This document shows positions 16,612-25,421 of a DNA stretch of 64,000 bases, one piece after another (positions within the stretch are counted from its first letter, which is position 1; each line of letters starts with the position of its first letter). Source of the DNA: CAVPWP01 sp050789285 (GTDB lineage Bacteria > Pseudomonadota > Alphaproteobacteria > Rhodobacterales > Rhodobacteraceae); NCBI RefSeq assembly GCF_050789285.1, contig NZ_JBOUVX010000002.1:682001-746000 (forward strand), written 5' to 3'. Both the position numbers and the translations under genes were made by a program. Below the pieces are notes generated by a model, which did not search any database, had not been told where the DNA came from, and was given only the letters and a program-made list of their open reading frames with translations.

Positions 16612-17280
16612 ATGCAGCGAAGCGACCACAACGTGCGGGATTATCTGACAAGCGCGATCGACCGCGGGGCGTTTGCGCCGGGCGCCCGTCTGCCGACCGA
16701 GCGCGAGCTGTGCGAACAGCTCGCCGTCAGCCGCAGCGCCGTGCGCAACGCGCTTGCCGTCCTTGAAGGCGAGGGGCGGATCGTTCGGATCGCCGGCAGC
16801 GGGACCTATGTCTCGGGTGCCGAGGCGAACACCAACGCCGCCATCCGCGATCTGCCGATGGTCACGAGCCCGGCCCAGGTGATGGAGGCGCGTCTTACGA
16901 TCGAGCCGCAGCTTGCACAGCTTGTCGCGTCGAACGGCACCGCCGCCGATTTCGCCGCGATGCAACGCTGCCACGAGGCGGGCGTGGCCGCGAAGACGCT
17001 TGAGGAATTCGAAACCTGGGATGCCGCGCTTCACGAGGTGATCGCCGAAGCCGCGCGCAATCCGCTGGTGGTCGAGGCCTACAACCTGATCACGCGGGCG
17101 CGCGATCACGGTGAATGGGGCGCGCTGAAAAAGCGCAGCCTCACGCCGGAACGCCGCGCCCAGTACGAGGCCGACCACGAGCGGATCGTCGCTGCGCTGC
17201 GTCAGCGCGACGCCGACCTGGGCGAACAGGAACTCCGGAAGCATCTGCTTCGGGTCAGATCGAACTTGCTCGGCCTCTAG
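16612..17280 (+). CDS. GntR/FadR family transcriptional regulator (FCD domain)
   Basis: A 222-residue regulator. Residues about 5-65 are the GntR winged helix, with PGARLPTERELCEQLAVSR and EGRIVRIAGSGTYVS. The rest is an FCD effector domain, with helix motifs VMEARLTIEPQLAQL, WDAALHEVIAEAARNPL and YEADHERIVAALRQRD; the histidines in LHEVI and DHERI are the usual metal or ligand contacts. The ATG at 16612 is preferred over four upstream in-frame starts because AAGG lies eight bases upstream and the length is then typical. The gene begins an operon with a NitT/TauT importer and is divergent from an FAH gene pair, over a paired operator it very probably binds. The effector is likely the imported compound or its metabolite. 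Confidence 0.92.
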   Translation: MQRSDHNVRDYLTSAIDRGAFAPGARLPTERELCEQLAVSRSAVRNALAVLEGEGRIVRIAGSGTYVSGAEANTNAAIRDLPMVTSPAQVMEARLTIEPQLAQLVASNGTAADFAAMQRCHEAGVAAKTLEEFETWDAALHEVIAEAARNPLVVEAYNLITRARDHGEWGALKKRSLTPERRAQYEADHERIVAALRQRDADLGEQELRKHLLRVRSNLLGL

Positions 17281-17361
17281 GCCGGGACTGGGGACTGCAG
17301 AACGAGGATCGCCGCCGGAAGGCGGTGACGGCCGGGTCTTCCCGCGCCGCAGGAGAAAGAC

Positions 17362-18162
17362 ATGAGCGATACGACGACGGCCCTCCGACCCAGCGCCGCG
17401 ACATCCGCGCCCGCGGTGATCGCCGCCACGCGCGTGTCGAAAACGTTCGGCGAGGGCCGCGTCATCGCCTTGGACGAGGCGTCGTTCGAGGTTCACCCAG
17501 GCGAATTCATCACGATGGTCGGGCCCTCGGGGTGCGGGAAGTCGACGCTTCTGCGCATCGTGGCAGGCCTCATCGACAGGACGTCGGGAACGATCGCCGT
17601 GCACGGAAACGAGGTGACGGGCCCGCGCAACGACGTGGCCATGATGTTTCAGAAGCCGACACTTCTGCCCTGGAGGACCGCGGTCGAAAACGTGCTGCTT
17701 CCCACCGAGCTTGCCGGAACCGTCACCGATGCCGACCGCCGCAAGGCGCTTGATCTTCTCGCGCTGGCGGGCCTCAAGGACTTCGCCTTTTCCTTTGCCA
17801 GTCAGTTGTCGGGCGGCATGCAGCAGCGCGTGGCGCTGGCGCGGCTGCTTCAGACCGGGGCCGATATCCTGCTGCTCGACGAACCCTTCGGCGCGCTCGA
17901 CGAGTTCACGCGCGAGCGCCTGAACGTCGAACTGATGCGCATCGTGGCCGAGGTGATGGCGACGACGCTGTTTGTGACCCACAACATCGGCGAAGCGATC
18001 TTTCTTGCCGACCGCGTCTTCGTTATGACCCCGCGACCCGGGCGGCTTGCGCGCATCGTCGACGTGCCGTTCGACCGGCCGCGCGCGCCCGATTTGCAGC
18101 TTACGCCCGAGTTCAACGCGCTGGTGGCCGAAGTGCGCGCCATCCTCGGTGGCCACGAATGA
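17362..18162 (+). CDS. NitT/TauT-type ABC importer, ATP-binding protein
   Basis: A 266-residue ATPase that energises the two permeases encoded next. Walker A is GPSGCGKST (residues 54-62), the Q-loop glutamine is Q97, the signature is LSGGMQQR (149-156), Walker B is ILLLDEP (169-175) and the switch histidine is H207. The closing PRPGRLARIVDVPFDRPR is typical of the nitrate/sulfonate/taurine group (SsuB/TauB-like). It starts 81 bases after the GntR-type regulator and overlaps the next gene by four bases (ATGA). The product is a cytoplasmic peripheral membrane ATPase. The substrate is not identified by this subunit. Confidence 0.95.
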   Translation: MSDTTTALRPSAATSAPAVIAATRVSKTFGEGRVIALDEASFEVHPGEFITMVGPSGCGKSTLLRIVAGLIDRTSGTIAVHGNEVTGPRNDVAMMFQKPTLLPWRTAVENVLLPTELAGTVTDADRRKALDLLALAGLKDFAFSFASQLSGGMQQRVALARLLQTGADILLLDEPFGALDEFTRERLNVELMRIVAEVMATTLFVTHNIGEAIFLADRVFVMTPRPGRLARIVDVPFDRPRAPDLQLTPEFNALVAEVRAILGGHE

Positions 18163-19037
18163 CGGCGGCGGCGGATATCGACGTCCCGCCCCTGCCGAAG
18201 GCGGGCCGGTCGGCCGGGCGCATCATCTTCAACCACCTGGCGATCCTGTTCGCCTGGGTCGGCCTGTGGGAGCTTGGGTCGCGCGCGGGTTTTCTCGACC
18301 CGCTGTTCTTTCCCCGTCCCTCGGACATCCTGGTCGGGTTCTGGCGGCTTTACGTCGTGCAGGGCAACGTCTGGTACCATCTCTGGCTCACCATGGCCGA
18401 GGTCGCCGTCGGCTTCGTCGCGGGCTCGGTCCTCGGGATCAGCCTCGCCTTCATCGTGGGGATGAGCGACACGGTGCGGCGGTTCCTCAAGCCCTATGTC
18501 ATCGTCCTCGAGGCGACGCCGCGCATCGCGATCGGGCCCATCGTCATCGCCGCCTTCGGCTTTGGCTGGACCTCGAAGATCGTGATCGTGATGCTGGTGT
18601 GCTTCTTCGCGCCCTTCGTGAACACGCTGAACGGCATCATAAATGTCGACCGCGACCAGCTTGACATGTTCCGGTCGATGCGCGCCACGCGGATCCAGAC
18701 CTTCCGTAAGCTTGTTCTGCCCGACGCCCTGCCGGAGATCATGGCAGGCCTGCGCCTTGCCATGGCCTCGGCACTTGGTGGGGCGCTGGTGGCCGAATTC
18801 ATCGCCTCGAACGCCGGCATGGGCCAGCTCATCAGCACATACACCGGCAACCTCAACATGGCGTCGGCCTTCGTCTGCGTGCTGACCCTGTCGGCGGTGG
18901 GTTTCTTCATCCTGCGCGGAATGGAGGCGGTCGACCGCAGGCTCGTGTTCTGGGTCGATCGCGACCGCGCCGAGGCGATGGGCCGCAAGCGCGCGGTGGC
19001 CTGGGCCCACCTGACGTCGCGGACGGGCACGTCATGA
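18159..19037 (+). CDS. NitT/TauT-type ABC importer, permease 1
   Basis: A 292-residue inner-membrane protein of the SsuC/TauC type with about six helices. The coupling motif is seen as RSMRATRIQTFRKLVLPDALPEIMAGLRLA, the EAA loop that contacts the ATPase, followed by GGALVAEFIASNAGMG, which is characteristic of this family. It overlaps the ATPase gene and the following permease gene by four bases each, so translation is coupled. The presence of two different permease genes implies a heterodimeric channel. Confidence 0.94.
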   Translation: MTAAADIDVPPLPKAGRSAGRIIFNHLAILFAWVGLWELGSRAGFLDPLFFPRPSDILVGFWRLYVVQGNVWYHLWLTMAEVAVGFVAGSVLGISLAFIVGMSDTVRRFLKPYVIVLEATPRIAIGPIVIAAFGFGWTSKIVIVMLVCFFAPFVNTLNGIINVDRDQLDMFRSMRATRIQTFRKLVLPDALPEIMAGLRLAMASALGGALVAEFIASNAGMGQLISTYTGNLNMASAFVCVLTLSAVGFFILRGMEAVDRRLVFWVDRDRAEAMGRKRAVAWAHLTSRTGTS

Positions 19038-19906
19038 TCCGCGCAGCCCGCCGCATATCCGCCTTCGGCGTCGAGGTCGCCAAGCACCTTCTGGTCTTCG
19101 CGGCCCTGATCGCCGTGTGGGAAGGCGCGTCCGAGCTTGGGCTGATCGACACCATCCTGGTGCCGCGCCCCTCGGACATCTGGAAGGGGATCGTCAACCT
19201 CTACTTCACCCAGGCCACCATCTACTGGCACTTCGGGATCACGCTTTACGAAGCGGCGATGGGCTTCCTGATCGGATCGACGATGGGCCTTCTGCTGGCG
19301 ATGGGGTCCGCGCTGAACGACAACTTCCGCCGCTACGTCTCGCCCTATGCCACGCTTCTGAACGTGACACCCGGCCTTGCGCTGACGCCCATCATCATCG
19401 CCTGGTTCGGCTTCGGCTACAGCTCGAAGATCGCGCTTGGCGCCATCACCTGCTTCTTTCCCGTCTTCGTGAACACGCTGATCGGGTTGACGAAGATCGA
19501 TGCCGAAACGGCCGAGATGTTTCGGTCGATGGGGGCCAGCCGCCGTGATACGTTCCGGAAACTTCAACTGCCCGCCGCGCTTCCGATCATCTTCGCCGGC
19601 TTCAAGATCGCGGTCACCACGGCGCTTGTCGGCGCCGTGGTCGCCGAATTCTCGCAGGGCACCGCCGGGATCGGCGTGCTCATGCAGCGCTACGCCTTCC
19701 AGCTGAACGGGGGCGCGGCCATCGCATCGCTTCTAAGCATGTCGCTGCTGGGCCTCATGCTTTTCGTCATCATCGAGATCATCGACGACCGGATCGTTTT
19801 CTGGCGTCGGGATGCCCGCATGACCGCCGTGTCGCGCAAGCGACGTCAGCAATGGTCACGCATGCTTGAGCCGGAATCGACATCCGACAACCAAGGGAGG
19901 ACCTGA
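19034..19906 (+). CDS. NitT/TauT-type ABC importer, permease 2
   Basis: A 290-residue paralogue of the preceding permease with the same layout. It has FRSMGASRRDTFRKLQLPAALPIIFAGFK as EAA loop and GAVVAEFSQGTAGIG after it. Conserved LVPRPSDIWKGI near residue 45 also matches permease 1 (PLFFPRPSDILVGF), so the two probably arose by duplication and form a heterodimer. Its last base overlaps the first base of the binding-protein gene (TGATG). Confidence 0.94.
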   Translation: MIRAARRISAFGVEVAKHLLVFAALIAVWEGASELGLIDTILVPRPSDIWKGIVNLYFTQATIYWHFGITLYEAAMGFLIGSTMGLLLAMGSALNDNFRRYVSPYATLLNVTPGLALTPIIIAWFGFGYSSKIALGAITCFFPVFVNTLIGLTKIDAETAEMFRSMGASRRDTFRKLQLPAALPIIFAGFKIAVTTALVGAVVAEFSQGTAGIGVLMQRYAFQLNGGAAIASLLSMSLLGLMLFVIIEIIDDRIVFWRRDARMTAVSRKRRQQWSRMLEPESTSDNQGRT

Positions 19907-20943
19907 TGAAACACCTGACCAAAGCCAGCCTGCTGGCCCTTGCGGCCGCATTCGCCGCAGAAAGCGCGGTGGCGCAGCAACTGACGACCGTGAACGCGAT
20001 CATGCCGAAGCAGCGTTCCGCCAACTATTTCCCGCTGATCGTGGGCGAGGCGCTGGGCTATTTCGCGGAAGAAGGCATCGAGGTGAACCTGCTGCCGTCC
20101 GAGACGCCGATCCCGTTCATCAACTTCGTGCGGAACGGCCAGGCCGACATCGCCATGCTCGACCCCGCCGAAGTGCTGACCGCCGTCGCCGCGGGGGCCG
20201 AAATCAAGGTCGTCTACGAAGTGATGCAGACCGCGCCCGACGGGATCGCCGTGGCTGGCGAAAGCGCGGTTCAGGACATGTCCGAGTTGAACGGACAGAC
20301 CGTGGGCCTTGTCACCGAGCGTGACATGGTGACGATGAAGATCGCGCTCGACGCCGTGGGGCTGACCGAGAATGACGTGACCACCGTCGTCGTGGGCGAA
20401 GCCGGCCCGACGCTGGCTGCGGCCTTCCGCGACCAGACGGTCATGGCGATTGCCGGCTCGGGCCCCGACTGGCTGGCGATTCAGGCGAACGGACAGCCGA
20501 TCCGTCTGATCACCCCGCCTGCGGTCTCGAACAAGCCCGGCAACACCTTCGTGGTGGCGGCCGAGTCCACTACCGAGAAGGCCGACCTTCTGGAAGGTTT
20601 CATGCGGGCCTGGTCGAAGGGCATGTACGTGGCCGAGATCGACGCGGAAGTCGTGGCGAAGATCGCCCAGACCGCCGTTCCGGAAGAATGGGAAGACCCC
20701 ACGTTCGGGCAGCAGTACCTCAACAACGCAATGCGGCTGAACGTTTCGGTCACCGAACAGAAGGGCGATCTTCAGACCGAGATCTGGAGTTCGATCCAGC
20801 CGGCCATGATGAAGTTCGGCGTCATCGGCGCCGAAGTCGATCCCGCGACGTTCCTGGAACCCGCCTTCATCGGCCCGGCAAACGACTGGTCGAAGGAAGA
20901 AGTTCAGGCCGAAGTCGCCGCCTGGCGCGCCGCGAACATGTGA
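19906..20943 (+). CDS. NitT/TauT-type ABC importer, substrate-binding protein
   Basis: A 345-residue periplasmic protein of the NMT1/THI5-SsuA group. The signal peptide is residues 1-24 (LLALAAAFAAESAVAQ). The mature protein has the family features FPLIVGEALGYFAEEGIEVN, NFVRNGQADIAMLDPAE and the hinge region ELNGQTVGLVTERDMVT. The ATG at 19906 is preceded by GGGAGGACC. It is the last gene of the regulator-importer operon; a strong terminator follows. The chemical nature of the ligand is unknown: relatives bind sulfonates, pyrimidine precursors, aromatic acids and nitriles. The neighbouring FAH and decarboxylase-like genes favour an aromatic or heterocyclic acid. Confidence 0.93.
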   Translation: MKHLTKASLLALAAAFAAESAVAQQLTTVNAIMPKQRSANYFPLIVGEALGYFAEEGIEVNLLPSETPIPFINFVRNGQADIAMLDPAEVLTAVAAGAEIKVVYEVMQTAPDGIAVAGESAVQDMSELNGQTVGLVTERDMVTMKIALDAVGLTENDVTTVVVGEAGPTLAAAFRDQTVMAIAGSGPDWLAIQANGQPIRLITPPAVSNKPGNTFVVAAESTTEKADLLEGFMRAWSKGMYVAEIDAEVVAKIAQTAVPEEWEDPTFGQQYLNNAMRLNVSVTEQKGDLQTEIWSSIQPAMMKFGVIGAEVDPATFLEPAFIGPANDWSKEEVQAEVAAWRAANM

Positions 20944-20970
20944 TCGTTCCCCCGGTCTTCTGACCCCTGG

Positions 20971-21003
20971 CACCCCGCGTCGGTGACGGCGCGGGGTGTT
21001 TTC
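20971..21003 (+). terminator. rho-independent terminator after the NitT/TauT operon
   Basis: CACCCCGCG (20971-20979) and CGCGGGGTG (20990-20998) form a perfect 9-base-pair stem with a 10-base loop, followed by TTTT (20999-21002). Confidence 0.85.
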
Positions 21004-21047
21004 GTGTTCCGCTGGTCTCGGGTCGGTAGCCGTCCGGCGTCCTTGTC

Positions 21048-22226
21048 TCAGCCACCCTGGGCAAGCCGTTCGGCGATCGCGCGCCCTGCCGCGACGCCCG
21101 ACGACCACGCCCACTGGAAGTTGTAGCCGCCAAGCCATCCGGTGACGTCGACCGCCTCGCCGATGGCGTAAAGCCCCGGAACCCGCCGCGCCTCCATCGT
21201 CTTCGAGGAAAGGTCATCGGTGTCGATCCCGCCCGCCGTGACCTCGGCCTTGGCATAGCCTTCCGTGCCGGTGGGGCGAAACGTCAGCGCCTCCAGCGTG
21301 CTGGCGGCGGCGTCGATCTCGGTGTCGGCAAGGTTGCCAAGCTCTTTCGCAAGGCCGATGCGGCCTGCCATGGCCTCGGCCAGTCGGGCCGGCAGGTGCT
21401 GCGCCAGGGCGGCTTTCAGATGCGCGCGCGGCATGTCGCGCCGCGCCGCCTTGAGGCGCCCTGCCGCATCGGGCAGAAGCCGCAGCGACACCTCGTCCCC
21501 TGGCCGCCAGTAAGACGACACCTGAAGGATGGCGGGCCCCGAAAGCCCGCGATGGGTGAAGAGCGCCGCTTCCTCGAAGCTCACGTCGCGAACGCGCGCG
21601 CGCACGGGACACGCAACGCCCGAAAGCTCGCGGAACATGACCTCGTCCTGCCCAAGGGTCAGCGGCACAAGCGCCGGACGCGGTGGCACGACCTTCAGGC
21701 CGAACCGGCGCGCAAGGTCATAGGCAACGCCGGTTGCGCCCATCTTGGGGATGGACGGCCCGCCGGTGGCTATGACAAGGGCGGGCGCGCGGGCGCCTGC
21801 CAACTGAAAACGGCCATCGGAATGACCGATCTCGCCGATCGGAGTCGACAGCCGCACCTCGACCTCGCCCTTCCGGCATTCGTCCAGCAGCATCGCCACG
21901 ATCTGTCGGGCCGAGCCGTCGCAGAAAAGTTGGCCCAGCGTCTTTTCATGCCAGGCGATGCCGTGGCTTTCGACCAGCGAAAGGAAGTCCCATTGCGTGT
22001 ATCGGCTGAGCGCCGACTTGGCGAAATGCGGATTCTCGGAAAGGAACCGCTCGGGCACTGTCCCGGTATTGGTGAAGTTGCACCGCCCCCCACCCGAGAT
22101 CAGGATCTTTTTGCCCGGCCTGTCGGCGTGGTCGATCATAAGCACCCGCGCACCCGCCTGCCCGGCGGTGGCCGCTGCCAGAAGTCCCGCCCCGCCGGCG
22201 CCAAGGATGATCGCGTCGAAGTCCAT
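21048..22226 (-). CDS. NAD(P)/FAD-dependent oxidoreductase, HI0933/YhiN family
   Basis: A 392-residue flavoprotein of the HI0933 family. The N-terminal dinucleotide-binding motif is IILGAGGAGLLAAATAGQAG (residues 6-25). The family-specific KKILISGGGRCNFTN follows at 39-53, and the C-terminal half has VTAGGIDTDDLSSKTMEAR and the FAD-contacting GLYAIGEAVDVTGWLGGYNFQWAW. The length is standard. The biochemical role of this family is still poorly defined, although it is widely conserved as a housekeeping gene. It is transcribed divergently from rlmJ, with 80 bases between the starts. Confidence 0.93.
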   Translation of the reverse strand: MDFDAIILGAGGAGLLAAATAGQAGARVLMIDHADRPGKKILISGGGRCNFTNTGTVPERFLSENPHFAKSALSRYTQWDFLSLVESHGIAWHEKTLGQLFCDGSARQIVAMLLDECRKGEVEVRLSTPIGEIGHSDGRFQLAGARAPALVIATGGPSIPKMGATGVAYDLARRFGLKVVPPRPALVPLTLGQDEVMFRELSGVACPVRARVRDVSFEEAALFTHRGLSGPAILQVSSYWRPGDEVSLRLLPDAAGRLKAARRDMPRAHLKAALAQHLPARLAEAMAGRIGLAKELGNLADTEIDAAASTLEALTFRPTGTEGYAKAEVTAGGIDTDDLSSKTMEARRVPGLYAIGEAVDVTGWLGGYNFQWAWSSGVAAGRAIAERLAQGG

Positions 22227-22306
22227 CGCGGCCTTCTAGCCCGCTGACGATGGCGCGGAAAGTGCCGGCGCTTGCCGGGGCGCGGGAACCCGGCTAGGCG
22301 GGGGCG

Positions 22307-23083
22307 ATGCTGTCCTACCAGCACATCTACCATGCCGGGAACCCGGCCGACGTCCAGAAGCACGCGCTGCTGGCGGCGATGCTGGCCTATCTTGCCGCCA
22401 AGGACAAACCGCTCTCCTACATCGAAACGCATGCCGGCCGGGGCCTTTACCGGCTTGACGCGCCTGAAGCGGCCAAGACGGGCGAGGCAGCGGCCGGCAT
22501 CGGCCGTCTGGCCGGCGCCTTCCCGGCCGATCATCCCTATTCCCTGTGTCTGGCGAAGGTGCGCGCCTTTTACGGCCCCTCCGCCTATCCCGGATCCCCC
22601 TTGATTGCGGCGCTGGGCCTGAGGCCCTCGGACCGCATCCACCTGTGCGAACTTCACCCCCGCGAACACGCCGAACTTGTTCGCGTCATGGCCCCCTTCC
22701 GTGCCGACGTGCGGAAGGAAGACGGCGTCGCCGCGGCGCTGTCGATCTGCCCTCCCACGCCCCGGCGCGGGCTTCTGATGATCGATCCGTCCTACGAAGT
22801 GAAGGCCGACTATGCCGCGATCCCGCGGTTCATCGCCGCGATCCGGCGCAAGTGGAACGTGGGCATCATCGCCCTGTGGTATCCGATCCTTCTGGATGGA
22901 CCGCACAAGGGGATGGTCGACGCGATCCTCGCCGCCGACCCCGACGCGCTGCGCAGCGAGGTTGCCTTTCCTCCCGTGCGCGAAGGGCATCGGATGACCG
23001 GGTCAGGCATGATCGTGCTGAACCCGCCCTATGGCCTGCCGGACGAGGCCGCGCGGATCGAAGCGCTGTTCGCCGGCCTCTGA
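22307..23083 (+). CDS. rlmJ: 23S rRNA (adenine(2030)-N6)-methyltransferase
   Basis: A 258-residue cytoplasmic SAM-dependent methyltransferase that modifies A2030 of 23S rRNA. The typical N-terminus MLSYQHIYHAGNPADVQKH is present, then the SAM-side motif ETHAGRGLY (residues 40-48). The catalytic N6-methyltransferase motif is DPSYE (about 161-165), in place of the more common DPPYE, as in a number of RlmJ proteins. It ends with GSGMIVLNPPYGL. No operon partner is seen. Confidence 0.94.
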   Translation: MLSYQHIYHAGNPADVQKHALLAAMLAYLAAKDKPLSYIETHAGRGLYRLDAPEAAKTGEAAAGIGRLAGAFPADHPYSLCLAKVRAFYGPSAYPGSPLIAALGLRPSDRIHLCELHPREHAELVRVMAPFRADVRKEDGVAAALSICPPTPRRGLLMIDPSYEVKADYAAIPRFIAAIRRKWNVGIIALWYPILLDGPHKGMVDAILAADPDALRSEVAFPPVREGHRMTGSGMIVLNPPYGLPDEAARIEALFAGL

Positions 23084-23155
23084 CGCCCGGTTGCGCCGTC
23101 GCGGTCCGCCGTGCACTAATCCGCGCTGCATCGGGACCCGTCAGCGGACATCGCC

Positions 23156-24061
23156 TTGGCCTTCACGCTTCGCCAGCTTCAGTTCTTCCTCGCCGCCGCC
23201 GAGCAGGAAAGCGTGTCGCGCGCGGCCAAGGCGCTGTCGATCTCGCAGTCTTCGGTGACCGAGGCGATCAAGGCGCTTGAGGCCGACCTTGGCGTCGCCC
23301 TGTTCGAGCGCAAGGCGCACGGGCTTGAGATCACGAACGCCGGCCACCAGTTCCTGCGCCACGCCCGCAAGATCCGCGACGACGTCTCGGACGCGCGCCG
23401 CGCCTTCGACGCCGGCCCCGAGACCCGCACCGGCGAGATCCGGCTGGGCGTCACCGCTCTTGTTGCAGGCTACGGCCTGTCGGACGCGCTGGCCCGCTTC
23501 CGCCGCAGCTATCCCGCCGTCACCGTCGCGGCGATCGAGGATACCGGCGACTATCTTGAGCATCTCCTGATCGGCGGCGAAATCGATGTGGCCTTCCTCA
23601 TCACCTCGAACCTGCACAACCGGCACGCGCTTCAGGTCGAAAGCATCGCGGTCTCGGCCATGCGCCTCTGGCTGCCGCTTGGCCACCCCTTCGTCTCGCG
23701 CGAGGCGGTGACGCTGGACGAGGTCGCGGCCGAGCCGCTGATCATGCTGTCGGTCGAAGAGATCGAGGAAAGCACCTCGGGCCTCATCACCTCGCTCGGG
23801 GCGCGGCCCAATGTGGCCTTCCGCACCCGCTCGGTCGAGGCGGTGCGCAGCCTCGTCGCCACCGGCATGGGCCTTGCGATTCTGCCCGACCTCATCTATC
23901 GGCCCTGGTCGCTCGAAGGCGACCGGATCGAGATCCGCGATGTCTCGGGCGATCTGCCCACCGTCCAGGTCGGCCTTGCCTGGCGTCGGGGGGCGCCACT
24001 GGGCGATATCACGCGCGATTTCATCCGCCTTGCGCAGGCCTCGTTCCGCGCCGCGCCCTAG
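23156..24061 (+). CDS. LysR-type transcriptional regulator
   Basis: A 301-residue LysR-family protein. The N-terminal winged helix is FTLRQLQFFLAAAEQESVSRAAKALSISQSSVTEAIKALE (shown in part by RAAKALSISQSSVTEAI at 22-38), followed by a type-2 periplasmic-binding effector domain from residue 92. The start appears to be TTG at 23156, which gives the usual LysR N-terminus; no strong ribosome site is seen. It lies directly upstream, in the same orientation, of a polyamine importer operon, and a textbook LysR box lies between them (24066-24080). It therefore very likely controls uptake and breakdown of the imported amine. Confidence 0.92.
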   Translation: MAFTLRQLQFFLAAAEQESVSRAAKALSISQSSVTEAIKALEADLGVALFERKAHGLEITNAGHQFLRHARKIRDDVSDARRAFDAGPETRTGEIRLGVTALVAGYGLSDALARFRRSYPAVTVAAIEDTGDYLEHLLIGGEIDVAFLITSNLHNRHALQVESIAVSAMRLWLPLGHPFVSREAVTLDEVAAEPLIMLSVEEIEESTSGLITSLGARPNVAFRTRSVEAVRSLVATGMGLAILPDLIYRPWSLEGDRIEIRDVSGDLPTVQVGLAWRRGAPLGDITRDFIRLAQASFRAAP

Positions 24062-24064
24062 GCC

Positions 24065-24081
24065 TATCGGCTTTTCCGATA
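24065..24081. promoter_or_regulatory. LysR-type box upstream of polyamine operon
   Basis: TATCGG-CTTTT-CCGATA is a perfect 6-base inverted repeat. It contains ATC-N9-GAT (24066-24080) and T-N11-A (24067-24079), the classical LysR recognition pattern. It starts four bases after the LysR stop codon and lies about 140 bases upstream of the binding-protein start. No T-run follows, so it is not a terminator. Confidence 0.7.
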
Positions 24082-24217
24082 CAAGGCTTCATCATTTTCG
24101 GATTGCGAACTCTGGTCCGCCTGCCACTCTGCGCATGGCAGACCATGAGCCAAGGGGAACCTCCCGGCACTGGCGCCGTCCTGGCGGCGATACTCTGCAT
24201 TCACGGGGAGATGAAAA

Positions 24218-25372
24218 ATGACAGCACGACTTCTGGGAACTGCGGCGTTGATGGCGATGGTCGCAGCGCAGCCCGTTCTTGCACAGATGACCGAAATCGG
24301 CGCCGGCGAAGGCCGGCTCGATATCGTGGCCTGGCCCGGCTACATCGAGCGCGGCGAAACCATGGCCGAATTCGACTGGGTGACAAAGTTCGAGGAAGCC
24401 ACCGGCTGCATGGTCAACGTCAAGACGGCCAACACCTCGGACGAGATGGTGGCGCTGATGAACGAAGGCGGCTTCGACCTTGTCACCGCATCTGGCGACG
24501 CCTCGCTGCGGCTCATCGCCGGCAACCGCGTCCAGCCCGTCAACCTCAGCCTGATCCCGTCGTGGGACACGGTCGACGACCGGCTGAAGAACGCGCCGTG
24601 GTACGTCGTTGACGGCGTGCACTACGGCGTCCCGTACATGTGGGGACCGAACGTCCTGATGTACAACACCGAGGTCTTCGGCGACAGCCCGCCGACCTCG
24701 TGGAGCGTGGTCTTCGAAGAAACGACCCTGCCCGACGGCGCCCCGAACGCGGGCCGTGTGCAGGCCTATGACGGCCCGATCCACATCGCGGACGCGGCGC
24801 AGTACCTGATGTTCCACAAGCCCGAGCTTGGCATCACCTCGCCCTATGAACTGAACCAGGACCAGTACAACGCCGCGCTCGACCTGCTGCGGGAACAGCG
24901 CAAGCTTGTCAGCCGCTACTGGCACGACGCCTTCATCCAGATCGACGACTTCAAGAACGAAGGCATGGCGGCCTCGGGGTCATGGCCGTTCCAGGTGAAC
25001 CTGCTGCAGGCGGACGGCGCGCCGATCGCCTCGGTCATCCCGCAGGAAGGCGCCACCGGCTGGGCCGACACGACGATGATGCATGTCGATGCTCCACACC
25101 CGAACTGTGCCTACATGTGGATGGAGCATACGCTCAGCTCGAACCTGATGTCGGATCTGTCCGTCTGGTTCGGCGCGAACCCCGGCGTGCCGGCGGCCTG
25201 CACCGACGGGCGCGGCATGCAGACGGCCGAAGGCTGCACCAAGAACGGCTTCGACGATTTCGAGCGGATCCGTTTCTGGACCACTCCGGTCACGAACTGC
25301 GAAAGCCAGGGCGAATGCGTGCCCTACTATCGCTGGGTGTCCGACTACATCGGCGTGATCGGCGGGCGCTAA
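24218..25372 (+). CDS. polyamine-type ABC importer, substrate-binding protein
   Basis: A 384-residue periplasmic protein of the PotD/PotF-like group. The signal peptide is MTARLLGTAALMAMVAAQ to VLAQ (residues 1-22). Family features are LDIVAWPGYIERG, TKFEEATGCMVNVKTANTSDEM and GGFDLVTASGDASLRLI, then VPYMWGPNVLMYN and GSWPFQVNLL. Extra cysteines near the C-terminus (CTDGRGMQTAEGC and CESQGEC) could form disulfides. It opens an operon of binding protein, ATPase, two permeases and an aminobutyraldehyde dehydrogenase, so putrescine or a related amine is the likely ligand. A GGGGAG ribosome site precedes the ATG. Confidence 0.93.
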   Translation: MTARLLGTAALMAMVAAQPVLAQMTEIGAGEGRLDIVAWPGYIERGETMAEFDWVTKFEEATGCMVNVKTANTSDEMVALMNEGGFDLVTASGDASLRLIAGNRVQPVNLSLIPSWDTVDDRLKNAPWYVVDGVHYGVPYMWGPNVLMYNTEVFGDSPPTSWSVVFEETTLPDGAPNAGRVQAYDGPIHIADAAQYLMFHKPELGITSPYELNQDQYNAALDLLREQRKLVSRYWHDAFIQIDDFKNEGMAASGSWPFQVNLLQADGAPIASVIPQEGATGWADTTMMHVDAPHPNCAYMWMEHTLSSNLMSDLSVWFGANPGVPAACTDGRGMQTAEGCTKNGFDDFERIRFWTTPVTNCESQGECVPYYRWVSDYIGVIGGR

Positions 25373-25398
25373 GCCCGTTCACCCTGACCTGAAACCGG

Positions 25399-25421
25399 CC
25401 CGGCGGCGCAATGCCGCCGGG
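25399..25421 (+). promoter_or_regulatory. intra-operon hairpin after the binding-protein gene
   Basis: CCCGGCGGC (25399-25407) and GCCGCCGGG (25413-25421) form a perfect 9-base-pair stem with a 5-base loop. A T5 run comes 12 bases later (25434-25438). Such hairpins between binding-protein and ATPase genes commonly protect the upstream message or partially terminate, giving excess binding protein. The ATG at 25411 overlaps the loop and is unlikely to start translation. Confidence 0.65.

Noticed and set aside
16597..18156. 519-codon open frame on the minus strand
   Set aside because: It is antisense to the GntR-type regulator and the ABC ATPase. Antisense frames stay open here because stop codons are rare at this base composition.
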